Part shown: one piece after another, positions 7,201-15,528 of the stretch
How positions within the stretch are numbered: the first letter of the stretch is position 1
Layout of the letters: each line of letters starts with the position of its first letter
Virus record (IMG/VR): IMGVR_UViG_3300040811_000700
Coordinates: 1 to 43,309 of that record
Length of the DNA stretch: 43,309 bases
Source of the DNA: a virus
Strand: one strand, 5' to 3'
Position numbers and translations under genes: made by a program
Notes under the pieces: generated by a model
The model's database searches: none
The model's input: the letters and a program-made list of their open reading frames with translations, nothing else
What the model was told of the DNA's origin: nothing

Positions 7201-10026
7201 AAAGCACAAGAAGCTATTGGAGTAACTACACTCGACGGCGTGGCACTAACTGGCGGCACTACAAAAGGTAACACAGCAGGCGATACTACAATTGCTATTA
7301 AACCGTGTGATGCAAATGAAATCTTTAGACTTAATAATAACCAAAGGACAGTTACAGCAAATAGACCTGCAGGCTGGACCGTTGACAGTTTAACAACTGA
7401 AGCTCCGATTCTTACGTGGGATGGCAAAAAGCATTATGTGTTTAACTACAGAGGCGTTGAAGGTAATGCAGTTGTTGAGCCCAATGAATCAAATGATTAT
7501 GCTATTGTTGACTTAGTTGATTATGAAACAATTAATCCAACTAATGCACCAGGGATTAATAGTACAGTTGTATTAGGCTCTGAACTTGTTACACTTAGAG
7601 GTGGTTTGAAAAATGGTGCAACTGGACAAGTTACAGTTAATATTTCAACTTGTCGTGCAACAGGACATGACTTCCTTGATATCGGTACAGGCGGATTTAA
7701 TAGTAGTAACTACCCAAATGTTATTTTTGGTGAACCAGCTGAGAAAAAAGAAGCCAACGAAGTTGTTGAAAAAGGCAAAGGTCGTGTGTTCTATGTAAGT
7801 ACAGACCAAAATGGTATCTTTAGAGTTGGTAGATTCTTTAGTGTAGACCAAGGTACTGGTACAGTTACATTTAGTGCATCACTTGCATTATCAGATGTTG
7901 ACGGACTAGGCTTTAAACGTGGTGTTGTTATTACTGAATTTAGTACAGACACAGCAATGACTGATAATGCTTCGGATACAGTACCAACAGAAAGTGCAAT
8001 ACGTGGATATGTAAACAGACGCTTGGGTTACGATGTAACAGGTGCACCTGTTGCTAACAAATTAGGACCTGGAGTACTTGCTCCAAACGGCGCTGTTCCA
8101 ATGACAGACGATTTGAACGCAGCAAACAACACAATTACTAACTTGGCAACGCCAACAAGTGCTTCAGATGCAGCGACAAAATCATACGTTGATTCAGTAG
8201 GTGGCAATACAGACACACTTCCTGATTTAAGAGATAACGAACACAATAATATTGCAGAAGCACAAGTTTTAGTTACAACCGGATACAAGAAAATTATCAT
8301 AAGTGCTGGATCTATTGTAGGTGGCGGTTTTGCTATTGGAGATGTGATCACAGGATCAATAACAGGAGCAACTGGTTCTATTGTAGATTACAAAGACGGT
8401 ATTGTAGGTATTGAAGGCGACATTGTTGAAATCATATATACACCAACTAGTGGAGTATTCAGTGACGGGAAACCTGCTTCAGGACCAGCTGCTGATGTAA
8501 TTACAGCATTAGGTGGCAAGCAAGGTCAAATTATTGATGGTCCAGTAGATGAATGGGCTAACGGTGTTTGGAATGCAGCAAGTGATATTACTGCGTCTGT
8601 ATCTAGACAATCAGATGACGGTTTTGCAACTCATCGTAAGACAGTATTCAACTTACAAATTACTCCAGGTAGTATTGTAAATAGTGACGTATCTGGCACA
8701 GCACAAATTGCACAAAGTAAATTAAATTTAAATCCTGCAAGCACAAGGGTTAATGCAACAGGCATTGCTCAAGCAGACTTAGGTAGTGCAGCATTTGATG
8801 ATGGTAAATTTGAAGTTACAGATGGTTGGGTAACACTCAAAGGCGGTGCAGTTTCTTTAGCTGACATTGAACAAATTGCTACTGACAGTGTAGTAGGACG
8901 AGATGATGCCGGCACAGGCGCAGTTAGTGCAATTTCATTTAATACTGTAGTTGTTGAAGGTACTGGACTTGTAGATGCAGACTTTGGTTCTGAACTAGCA
9001 TCAGTTGCTGATCCTGGACAAGCACTAATTAAAACAGGAGCAGGAGCATATAGTGTTTCTAACGTAACTTCAACTGGTGAAGTTAATAGTATTACTAAAA
9101 CTGATGCAAATGGTAGTTTGCAAGCCAACGCATTAATACTAGGTGGTGATTCGAGTTATGAAGTATTAAGTTTAGACACACTAACACTAAATGTTAAAAC
9201 ACCATCACAGGGTTTAATTTTTACAGCAGTAGGTGGCAGTGGCGCAGGAACTCCAACTGCAACATATCCTGATATGCTAATAAAAGGTAGTGTAGGTATT
9301 GGTGGTACTAATATTTCTGAAAGTTCTTTACAAGGTACTTCAAACTTTAATGGTGAAAAAGTACTTGGCGTTGATTGGATGTATAGTAGCTTTATTGAAG
9401 CACCCGGTGAAAAAGGAGCAGCAAGTACAGGATTAGCAATTGGTGCAAACACAGGTAAAACAACAGCTGGTCAGATTGGTATAGTTGTTGCTAACAGCTC
9501 AACAAGTTCTAGTGTTACTCCAATGATTTTTGATTCAGCCGGAGCAAAACCAGATTTAGATGATACTTATAATATAGGTACAGCAACATTAAAATATTCA
9601 AACGTTTACGCAACTTATTTTAGAGGTACAGCAACTGAAGCATACTATGCTGACTTAGCAGAAAACTATGAAGCAGATGCAGGATACGAGCCAGGTACTG
9701 TACTTGTATTTGGAGGGTCTAAAGAAGTTGCAATGACTGACACACATAACGATCATAGAGTAGCAGGTGTTGTTTCTACTAATCCTGCATACTTAATGAA
9801 TTCACATCAAGAAGCAGAGTTTGTTTGCCCTGTTGCAATGCAAGGTAGAGTTCCTTGTAAAGTAATTGGTAAAGTAGCTAAAGGTGATATGCTTGTGACA
9901 AGTGCAATTCCAGGGTTTGCTATTGTTAATAATAATGCAGCACCGGGTAGAATTGTTGGTAAAGCACTTGAAAATAAAACAGACAATGCCAAAGGTATAA
10001 TTGAAGTTGTAGTAGGTAAACATTAA
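1246..10026 (+). CDS. Giant fibre/baseplate-associated virion protein, 2926 aa
   Basis: Residues 1-37 form a module (EGNDGTGDSIRESFRKVNENF) shared with two other fibre proteins in the window. Around 346 an LYVSTTGSD segment, and around 680-720 GIYLEDYP and VPKNVSVKGD, look like starts of beta-helical pectate-lyase-type folds. Four degenerate repeats carry a conserved CxRD motif with cysteines at about 462, 903, 1244 and 1395, followed by YIxDAxxxD and a G/N-rich turn. Around 2226-2300 a DAATKSYVDS-type tail-fibre segment appears. From about 2800, YYADLAENYEADAGYEPG and HRVAGVVSTNPAYL resemble the C-terminal intramolecular chaperone/peptidase G2-like ends of phage fibres. It is probably a trimeric receptor-binding or long side fibre. 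Translation is likely coupled to the Fe-S carrier gene. The exact virion location is inference. Confidence 0.85.
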   Translation: MARQDVDIGIEGNDGTGDSIRESFRKVNENFQELYAVFGIGGQISFTDLNDTPNTYEGNENKVPLVKSDGSGTEFVQLASDNALDGSADTIGFDFSVDGKVIIKQLVSKVVNDPLPTLFAPLNAASQPIANIPVDQAAIELFNNVHGTDLDIGALVINKAYADRSYQAKSVAGGGIRIGNEPTTVSQYTLTATGILQGNLTITDHGLTEAFTGAKFTFNSTGTDPFGVVTGSDYFIRVVNSSTISLYPTEEDAINSTGRILLSGGTGTFSITDTAYDSSLEGNWLSNEALPRKSVVRRQGDTMEGALNLFDHPGEVAGKGTPNGPDDLQAATKLYVDNVAAVSEVNLYVSTTGSDQQEFTPDGKEGRSPGYAFRTINAAAQKAEELIIAAVPEPGPYQQTMTFGGGTGTSKIVTAGINSQIAGRQAARDLIVANKEFVAKEVTAYVDATFPNFAGTYDLEICQRDVEYILDSVSLDALLGNNANYLSRWAGIRYYSNVSAQKAIGVQRVETLAGLEYAKTLVTQYILTNTAPPTLYQSRVPQFIDTNIVPDSSADETIGAKMDIITGIINDGVFQAPQVVDGSTTYKINAGNGNLGFIDQANPENTDIIPGKVVRGKSSGAKARIIDYRYESGPRAVGVVETDEIELQLLEPIEFEIGEELEYGNYQVETQISIRVESGIYLEDYPIRVPKNVSVKGDEFRRVIVRPKNRVSQSRWASTFFYRDAEFDGLVLGKSSIESVEFDPQTDASRTPGTYAVNTWTSDKLGKDAEFSIVIGSDGAVNSITITNAGDQFQKNERVTVLDDALGGGGATSISFVISSVPNGIPYINPLTSACDGYFGNHYLLKPNKLKNTGQGYENVGNWNTNALTLVDNREFIQEQVVNYIETTYPALVGTAQYSRTKCFRDAGLIVDALVKDFRNGGNEFSLEAQGEYYAGAVEVGTEDETVAGIQHIYTIASKLIQGQNPDTLYNEAGGGVSDREYAADLYNGSGEPAAWSAGTLYRLGNVIKFTTGLNVTTYYTPIKEHTSSSTFDAAEISANWRVIDGPDTVLQNLINTVKFAFNDDYNPPLRNTEMDAFLMNDATILRNMTVQGHGGFMLVLDPEGQVLTKSPYVQTGSSFSASANKQAFRGGLFVDAFVGNSAVRVVEKVDGSAFRLAIQSLGSQAEPQGLFVRRPETPSAFYVDGRRFQVNAVTNYDKANGTAELILDPNSNGGVGFTGVTSALATGIDLDSVGTFEFDTVKCARDTGYILDGIAKDVALGTNYNSVYNGLAYQRATGNYVQSNQQSQTTNAIAFAKGQVLALAQVDDSVTAETRVTAGFDEVVDIIQNGTVSVSEPGDGVADALTFPAPAVLPTTDADDAATRLQNNKTFLGAEVVAFVNANTPPAGYDSAKCARDVRYIVDALTYDILYGGNSGTVTNARAYLDGAVAQLPVAQRAATAAAYVHLASVVATVLTDVTATPTVTPTTGNTEVQDASGSAATATETAITDSLINIIKLTAENANLNAVPDTIFPAVDTLGVSTELKDAHDDINNNRKLIINATVQSVPAPLPITLQTAGNRSILGNDFTQVNDLGYGLVASNGALSEMVSMFTYYCHASYYSKNGAEIRSLTGSSCYGEFGLVAEGADPNEIPDAISLYQDMTQPVRAFDVDAILTTTGNVSVQEGETLTQAASGATGTVAVTTQNKTVYITNISAAFDTTNEITGSVSGALGANSVPTTIDSNGYDNAVEKLAVYVYDSKDVPSNRSEVNIWHPARPAFARYEVANVEVVQHVVAQYSDIDGNPIQTVADPAATGFDFTLTKTVNGGYQVSATAAQLAATSNYEVGDTFVVPGTELGGATPANDATVTVDSVTAVTGVIETFSVTGTIAVEDSTPTNSGQVYKLNFSTSDAQFSANGLLEIVPFNTNIIYYRNQTHIISDLARPDVLTIRPSTALTFDENPNFVYRSISFLTSDSIGEDLPANTSQAGLDSTYDFIRLTIDSAKAQEAIGVTTLDGVALTGGTTKGNTAGDTTIAIKPCDANEIFRLNNNQRTVTANRPAGWTVDSLTTEAPILTWDGKKHYVFNYRGVEGNAVVEPNESNDYAIVDLVDYETINPTNAPGINSTVVLGSELVTLRGGLKNGATGQVTVNISTCRATGHDFLDIGTGGFNSSNYPNVIFGEPAEKKEANEVVEKGKGRVFYVSTDQNGIFRVGRFFSVDQGTGTVTFSASLALSDVDGLGFKRGVVITEFSTDTAMTDNASDTVPTESAIRGYVNRRLGYDVTGAPVANKLGPGVLAPNGAVPMTDDLNAANNTITNLATPTSASDAATKSYVDSVGGNTDTLPDLRDNEHNNIAEAQVLVTTGYKKIIISAGSIVGGGFAIGDVITGSITGATGSIVDYKDGIVGIEGDIVEIIYTPTSGVFSDGKPASGPAADVITALGGKQGQIIDGPVDEWANGVWNAASDITASVSRQSDDGFATHRKTVFNLQITPGSIVNSDVSGTAQIAQSKLNLNPASTRVNATGIAQADLGSAAFDDGKFEVTDGWVTLKGGAVSLADIEQIATDSVVGRDDAGTGAVSAISFNTVVVEGTGLVDADFGSELASVADPGQALIKTGAGAYSVSNVTSTGEVNSITKTDANGSLQANALILGGDSSYEVLSLDTLTLNVKTPSQGLIFTAVGGSGAGTPTATYPDMLIKGSVGIGGTNISESSLQGTSNFNGEKVLGVDWMYSSFIEAPGEKGAASTGLAIGANTGKTTAGQIGIVVANSSTSSSVTPMIFDSAGAKPDLDDTYNIGTATLKYSNVYATYFRGTATEAYYADLAENYEADAGYEPGTVLVFGGSKEVAMTDTHNDHRVAGVVSTNPAYLMNSHQEAEFVCPVAMQGRVPCKVIGKVAKGDMLVTSAIPGFAIVNNNAAPGRIVGKALENKTDNAKGIIEVVVGKH

Positions 10027-10175
10027 TGGACAAAACACAAACTAATAAACTAGTAAAAAGCGGAGTAAAAGCTGCTGTTGATACTAGATCCCCGCAGCCT
10101 AGGCGAGTACTCGCTACTGCTGGCAAACTAAGAGTCGAAGTTGGAGCAAGGAATAATGGCACAAAAAATAATTAA
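10026..10175 (+). CDS. Small basic protein, 49 aa, between fibre genes
   Basis: The ATG at 10026 overlaps the last base of the giant fibre gene stop (TAATG arrangement), and the frame stays open to a TAA at 10173-10175, overlapping the first 20 bases of the next fibre gene in another frame. The product is rich in Lys and Arg, starts MDKTQTNKLVKSGVKAAVD and contains SPQPRRVLATAGKLRVEVG. Without it 129 bases between the two fibre genes would be empty, unusual here. There is no recognisable domain. It may be an assembly factor or only a coupling ORF. Confidence 0.5.
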   Translation: MDKTQTNKLVKSGVKAAVDTRSPQPRRVLATAGKLRVEVGARNNGTKNN

Positions 10176-12261
10176 TATAGGTACAAGTGCAAACAAAGGA
10201 GACGGAGACCCGTTACGTTTAGCTTTTGGAAAAATTAACGACAACTTCACAGAGTTGTATACAGGATCTCCAATAGTACCGCAAGACCTAAGAGGTAGTG
10301 TATTTGGTGACGATAGTACTTTGCTTGTAGATGGTGTTAACAGTTCAATTCCAAAAGCAAACATTGAAGATAGTACCAACTGGGACACAGCATTTGGCTG
10401 GGGCAATCATAGCACAGCAGGATATCTAACAAGTTATACAGTTACAGAATCAGATGTTACCACACACCAAGCAGCACTTAGTATTACAGAATCACAAATT
10501 ACAGATTTAGCACACTATGACGATACTGCACTTGCAACTCGTGTTACTACATTAGAAAATGCAGGGTATCAAGTAGCTGGCGCACTACATGATGGCGACA
10601 TCGAAGGCAGTGTGTTTGGTGATGATAGCACACTACTAGTAGACGCGGTTAACAATGTAATACCAAGTTCAGTTGTGTCTGGCACAGAAGCAACTAATTG
10701 GAACACAGCATATAGCTGGGGCGATCACACAGCTGGTGGATACGCTCCGCAAACAACAACATATACAAAGACAGAAGTTGATTCAGCAATATCTGCTGTT
10801 AATACGTTAGACGGCGATTTTACAGGTAGTGTGTTTGGAGATGATAGTACCGTACTAGTTGATGGAATTAATAATAAGATTGTTGGTGCAGTAGAAACAT
10901 CAAGTTTAAGAACAAGTGAATCAGTAATTGTACTTGGCAACAACGCTCAATCAAATGGTGGGCAATCTTTATCAATAGGAAACACGGCAATATCAGACAG
11001 TTATGGTGTAGCTATTGGTGTTCAAACACAAGCCGCAACTTATGATATAAATGTTGGTGCTTTTTCAGGTAAAAACCATATAACAACAGATAACGGATAC
11101 AGAGTTGCTGTAGGTGCTTTTGCACAACAAAACGCTAATCCAGGAGATGAAACAGGTACAGGTGCAATAGCTATTGGTACTCTAGCTGGTGACGCCAATC
11201 AAGGAGCAAATGCAGTTGCTATAGGTCGGTATGCAGGTAGAAACAATCAAGCCGCAAAGAGTATTGTAATTAATGCTACAGATTCAAACTTAGAAAATAC
11301 CACAGCAGATAGTTTAGTAATTAAGCCAATTAGAAGTGCAGTTGGTACAACTATGTTGATGTACGATGCAACTACAGGAGAAGTAACACATACAGCAAGT
11401 CCTGTAATTACAGGCGATATAACAGGTTCAGTGTTTGCTGATGATTCAACACTATTAGTAGACGGAGTAGGGGGAACTATAGCAGGACCAATATCTAGTA
11501 TAAACTGGATGGCAGCCAGTGACAGTTACTTAACTATTTCCAATGGTGGCGCTACTGGTCCAGGTCCTATACAGATTGTTGCATCAGCAAATTTAGACTT
11601 GTCTTCTGGTACTAATAATGATATTAATATTACACCACACGGTTCAGGTAGAGTAAAAGTAGGTTCAGGCGGACTTGGTATTGTTGAAGCGGCAAACTTT
11701 ATAGGTCACGCAGATCAAACGATGTATCTATCATCTATTGCAGGACCTACAGAAAGCACACATATTACACTTAACAGCACAAGCGGTGTGCAGACTTCAT
11801 TGTATGGTGCAGTTGATTTTGTAAGTGGAGGTTCAGTAGACTTTACTGGTGCAACAGTTACTGGATTGCCTTATGCAACAGTTGCTAACACTACAGCAGG
11901 ATCAGTAACACTTGTTGTTGGCAATGTAATGACCGCAGGCTATTTGAATGTGAGATTGATTGACAAAGGTGTTACACTAGGCGTGGAATTCAACTACGAT
12001 CCAGCAGACTTTACTTCAGTTATTGATGCTTATTCAGATGACCCAAGTGTAGGTAATGTTTTTGATGGAACTTCGACTGTTGCTGTAGGCAACACAACGT
12101 GGACTGAAGTAACCACACTCAGCACCGTTGGTGATAGAATAACATTTACACTAACAGATCATTCATCTCATAAAGTTTATAGAGCAACGGTTACAATGAG
12201 AAACGTGCCTGATGCCGGCATTCTTGGTGCTGCTTATGCTATAATTGAGTTGTTGCTCTAA
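10156..12261 (+). CDS. Fibre protein with YadA-like and DDST motifs, 701 aa
   Basis: Start chosen at the ATG at 10156, with AAGGAATA in front; an in-frame TTG at 10141 has no support. The N-terminus (NIGTSANKGDGDPLRLAFGK) matches the docking-type module of the neighbouring fibres. The motif GSVFGDDSTLLVDG occurs about four times (near 10290, 10605, 10825 and 11425). Residues about 270-370 contain AVAIG-type turns (GAIAIGTLAG, AVAIGRYAG) as in the heads of trimeric autotransporter adhesins, followed by a segment KSIVINATDSNLENT homologous to the next protein. It is probably a trimeric fibre or adhesin made late. The C-terminal about 120 residues look like a separate beta-rich tip. Confidence 0.82.
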   Translation: MAQKIINIGTSANKGDGDPLRLAFGKINDNFTELYTGSPIVPQDLRGSVFGDDSTLLVDGVNSSIPKANIEDSTNWDTAFGWGNHSTAGYLTSYTVTESDVTTHQAALSITESQITDLAHYDDTALATRVTTLENAGYQVAGALHDGDIEGSVFGDDSTLLVDAVNNVIPSSVVSGTEATNWNTAYSWGDHTAGGYAPQTTTYTKTEVDSAISAVNTLDGDFTGSVFGDDSTVLVDGINNKIVGAVETSSLRTSESVIVLGNNAQSNGGQSLSIGNTAISDSYGVAIGVQTQAATYDINVGAFSGKNHITTDNGYRVAVGAFAQQNANPGDETGTGAIAIGTLAGDANQGANAVAIGRYAGRNNQAAKSIVINATDSNLENTTADSLVIKPIRSAVGTTMLMYDATTGEVTHTASPVITGDITGSVFADDSTLLVDGVGGTIAGPISSINWMAASDSYLTISNGGATGPGPIQIVASANLDLSSGTNNDINITPHGSGRVKVGSGGLGIVEAANFIGHADQTMYLSSIAGPTESTHITLNSTSGVQTSLYGAVDFVSGGSVDFTGATVTGLPYATVANTTAGSVTLVVGNVMTAGYLNVRLIDKGVTLGVEFNYDPADFTSVIDAYSDDPSVGNVFDGTSTVAVGNTTWTEVTTLSTVGDRITFTLTDHSSHKVYRATVTMRNVPDAGILGAAYAIIELLL

Positions 12262-12265
12262 GATA

Positions 12266-12274
12266 CGATAAATA
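12266..12274 (+). promoter_or_regulatory. Late promoter box CGATAAATA
   Basis: CGATAAATA starts four bases after the preceding stop codon and 33 bases before the next ATG (12299). Predicted +1 is near 12280, giving a 19-base leader containing TAGGAT. Confidence 0.75.
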
Positions 12275-12298
12275 TGTATAACAATAGGATTAATAAGA

Positions 12299-15200
12299 AT
12301 GGCAAATAGATTTCCCCTAGTACTTGATACTACAGATGGTAACAAAATTAAGGAACTACCAGATTCCGACAATCTCGACTTGCGTACTAATTCAATTGTT
12401 AACGTACAAGACATAACGTCATTGGGGACAATCGATGCAACTGTAATAAAAGTTGACGGGCAAAAACTAGTAGCACAACAGTTTGCTGATCTTACCGACA
12501 CTCCTAATACGTTTTCAGGATCAAACAACTATTTTGTTAAAGTTAATTCAGCAGCAAACGGTTTAGAATTTAGGCCACTAAGCGACTTAGGTACTATTGA
12601 TATTGACACTATTAATGTTGATAGTGCAATTGTTCCTAGTGTTTCAGGCGTAGGGAATATAGGTACAGAAACTAACAAGTTTAATGAAATTGTTGGTACT
12701 ACGTTAAAAGGTAATTTAGTATCTTACAATGAAGAAATTGTTTTTGATGCTACAACAGGTAAAGTAAGTTATGCATCACTACAAGGCGCTCCGCAGTTCT
12801 TATCTGAATTTACAGATGATGTAGGATATTTACAAACTGCTGATTTAAACACACAAATAGCAGGTTTGTTTGACGAAGGCATACCTTTTGAATCAGATAT
12901 TAAGGGCAGTGTTTTTGGTGATGATTCAACTGTAATAGTTGACGGCGTTGCTGGCAAAATACGCGGTGATACTGAATTCACTGGCGCAGGAAGTATCACT
13001 GGTGCAAGTAATATTGTTATTAGTGCTACCACAACTATTGACTTAGGAAATACAAAAGCAACAGGCGACATTTATCCAGATACTGCTGATACTAGATCAG
13101 TAGGTACTACAACTAATCCTTTTGGTGAAGGTCATTTTAATTCAATGACTTCTCAAACTGTTGTAACTAATACACTTAATTACGGTACGGGGCTAGGCAT
13201 TGCTGAAATGACAGCAGCAACTGATCTTGAAATTACAGCAGGCAATAGAGTAAAAATAAATGGCAATGTTCCTTTTAGAATATCAGAAGTTAGCAGCACT
13301 AATTTACCTGCAATTGCAGCAGAAAACGGCGACTTAATTTATAACTCAACAACTAACAAAGTTATTATGTACCAAAATGGTGCATGGAAAGATGTAAACG
13401 GTAATGTAGAAGCAACAGCAGGAACATCAAACTTTAATGATGTTGTAATTGCTGGTGACTTAACTATTACTGGTGACACTACAGAAATTGAAACAACTAA
13501 TACTGCAATTACAGATAATGTTATTGTATTAAACAAAGGTGAAACTGCTGCTGGTGTAACACTAGGCACATCTGGTATTGAAGTTGAAAGAGGAACAGAA
13601 GCTAACAAAACATTTGTATGGGACGAAGCAACTGACAAATGGACATTAGGTACAGAAACACTAATTGCAGCAACATTTGAAGGTAATGTTACAGGTAGTA
13701 TAACAGGCGATACAGCAGGTACACATACTGGACCAGTTGTTGGTGATGTAACAGGTAATGCCGCAGGTGCGCACACAGGTACATTTGATGGCGACATGAC
13801 TGGTAGTGTATATGCTGACGATTCGGGCATATTAGTAGACGGTGTAAATGCTAAAATTGTAGGTAATGTAGACACAGCAAGTTTAAGAACAAGTGAAATA
13901 AGTATTGCACTTGGTTTTGAAGCAGGTAAAACAAATCAAAACACAAAAGCAGTAGCAATTGGTAGGAATGCTGGCACAACCAATCAAGGCGAGAACGCAA
14001 TAGCAATTGGTGATCACGCAGGCCTAACAGATCAAAACTATCGTGGAATAGCAATTGGTGAAGGCGCTGGAAAAACAACACAGGGTGGTGACGGAGTAGC
14101 AGTTGGTTATAATGCAGGAGAAACAACACAAGGCGTAGGTGCAATAGCACTTGGTGTATATGCTGGTAACGTTGGTCAAGGTGCAAATGCAGTAGCAATT
14201 GGTAGTCGAGGAGGTCTTGCAAACCAAGCAGCAAACTCAATTGTATTAAACGCAACAGGTTTAGAATTAAACAATACACAAGCAAGTAGTACAGTTATAC
14301 AACCAGTTAGAAACCAAGCAAGTGCAAACGTAATGATGTACGATCCTGCAAACGGTGAGCTAACACACACAGCAACACCAGGAACACTAGCAGCAAATAT
14401 AGATCAAGCAACACTAGCAATTGGCGCAACAACAGCAACAGCAATTAATATTGGTAATGCAGGCAGCACAACAACAATTAACGGCACTGTTAGTTTTTCA
14501 ACTGCGCTAGTTGCAAATAACATAACAGCTGATGATAGTATACAAATTACTACAGCAGTCGGTACTAACAACGGTATTACACTTAACCCGCAAGGCACAA
14601 ATACAAGCGTAAACATTACCGCAGACGCACTACGCTTATTTGGAACCCCAGTAACTGACAATATTAAAGCAGTAGGTGGTCTTGAAGGTGATTTAACAGG
14701 TAGTGTGTTTGGTGACGACTCTGCTATGCTAGTTAATGGACTAGACAGTAAACTTGTTGGAGATATCGATTCCACAAATATATACGGACAAGCATTTAAA
14801 GCAGATACTATTATTAATAATACTGGTTCTACACTAGATTTAACAGCAGCCGGGTTCTTAAATATATTTGGCGGACATCTTGATGGTGGTGTGTCTAATA
14901 TCCAAATGGACAAGCAAGGCATTAACCATATAGAATTAAAAACAGAACCAGGTAACCCAAGTGACCCAACTGACTATGCAAGAGTTGCAATTAATGCAGG
15001 AACAAACGAAGGTGATGTGAGAATTGGTACTCCAACTTCAACAAGGAACCAAGTTGTAGAAGTGTATAATGCAACAGTATATGGTACACTTGTAGGATCT
15101 ATACAGGGTTCAATTGTTGGTGATGTTAAAGGTAGTATTGTAGCAGATGACTCAACTGTAATAGTTGATGGTGTTGCTGGTAAAGTTGTAGGACCAATAA

Positions 15201-15496
15201 GCACAATTGTTGGTGATATGGAGTCTATTACAGGACCTGGTGCTATCAGCATAGACACACTTTCAACTGAAATTACAACTACTGGTGCAGATGCATTTTC
15301 ATTAGCAGATGGAACAATAGGACAGATGAAACATATTATTCTGTTAGCACATGGAGGTGATGCAACAGTTCAACCAGATACTTTTGCAAACGGTACAGCA
15401 GTAACATTAAATGCAGCAAATGATTGTGTAACATTGTTGTATACTACAAATGGGTGGATGATTATAGCCGGACAATCCTTTGACCTGAACCCATAA
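12299..15496 (+). CDS. Trimeric-adhesin-like fibre protein, 1065 aa
   Basis: The N-terminus (MANRFPLVLDTTDGNKIKEL, then ADLTDTPNTFSG) is of the kind recalled from marine T4-like fibre proteins, and the DLTDTPNTFSG piece echoes DLNDTPNTYEG in the giant fibre. Seven consecutive 16-residue units with the core (V/I)A(I/L)GxxAG are encoded at 13904-14239, matching the left-handed parallel beta-roll repeat of YadA/Hia heads. Four DDST motifs (near 12905, 13800, 14698, 15130) flank them. The C-terminal about 80 residues (DGTIGQMKHIILLAHGG, NDCVTLLYTTNGW) resemble fibre-tip domains seen elsewhere. Likely a trimeric receptor-binding fibre transcribed from its own late promoter. Confidence 0.85.
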   Translation: MANRFPLVLDTTDGNKIKELPDSDNLDLRTNSIVNVQDITSLGTIDATVIKVDGQKLVAQQFADLTDTPNTFSGSNNYFVKVNSAANGLEFRPLSDLGTIDIDTINVDSAIVPSVSGVGNIGTETNKFNEIVGTTLKGNLVSYNEEIVFDATTGKVSYASLQGAPQFLSEFTDDVGYLQTADLNTQIAGLFDEGIPFESDIKGSVFGDDSTVIVDGVAGKIRGDTEFTGAGSITGASNIVISATTTIDLGNTKATGDIYPDTADTRSVGTTTNPFGEGHFNSMTSQTVVTNTLNYGTGLGIAEMTAATDLEITAGNRVKINGNVPFRISEVSSTNLPAIAAENGDLIYNSTTNKVIMYQNGAWKDVNGNVEATAGTSNFNDVVIAGDLTITGDTTEIETTNTAITDNVIVLNKGETAAGVTLGTSGIEVERGTEANKTFVWDEATDKWTLGTETLIAATFEGNVTGSITGDTAGTHTGPVVGDVTGNAAGAHTGTFDGDMTGSVYADDSGILVDGVNAKIVGNVDTASLRTSEISIALGFEAGKTNQNTKAVAIGRNAGTTNQGENAIAIGDHAGLTDQNYRGIAIGEGAGKTTQGGDGVAVGYNAGETTQGVGAIALGVYAGNVGQGANAVAIGSRGGLANQAANSIVLNATGLELNNTQASSTVIQPVRNQASANVMMYDPANGELTHTATPGTLAANIDQATLAIGATTATAINIGNAGSTTTINGTVSFSTALVANNITADDSIQITTAVGTNNGITLNPQGTNTSVNITADALRLFGTPVTDNIKAVGGLEGDLTGSVFGDDSAMLVNGLDSKLVGDIDSTNIYGQAFKADTIINNTGSTLDLTAAGFLNIFGGHLDGGVSNIQMDKQGINHIELKTEPGNPSDPTDYARVAINAGTNEGDVRIGTPTSTRNQVVEVYNATVYGTLVGSIQGSIVGDVKGSIVADDSTVIVDGVAGKVVGPISTIVGDMESITGPGAISIDTLSTEITTTGADAFSLADGTIGQMKHIILLAHGGDATVQPDTFANGTAVTLNAANDCVTLLYTTNGWMIIAGQSFDLNP
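13904..14239 (+). repeat. Seven tandem 48-base units encoding YadA-like 16-aa repeats
   Basis: In frame, seven units of 16 residues follow without interruption: IALGFEAGKTNQNTKA, VAIGRNAGTTNQGENA, IAIGDHAGLTDQNYRG, IAIGEGAGKTTQGGDG, VAVGYNAGETTQGVGA, IALGVYAGNVGQGANA, VAIGSRGGLANQAANS. The period is exactly 48 bases. The DNA units are diverged, so this is an old protein repeat rather than a recent expansion. Confidence 0.9.
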
Positions 15497-15505
15497 CGAT
15501 AAATA
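15497..15505 (+). promoter_or_regulatory. Late promoter box CGATAAATA
   Basis: CGATAAATA begins immediately after the stop codon of the preceding fibre gene. Predicted +1 is near 15511, leaving an 18-base leader with TAGGAAA before the ATG at 15529. Confidence 0.77.
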
Positions 15506-15528
15506 TATAAAACATTAGGAAATGACAA

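Noticed and set aside
10141-10155. TTG start for the second fibre gene
   Set aside because: The ATG at 10156 begins the module shared with other fibres and has AAGGAATA in front.
13904-14239. Possible CRISPR or satellite repeat
   Set aside because: The units are in-frame, diverged at DNA level and encode a clear protein repeat with no spacers.
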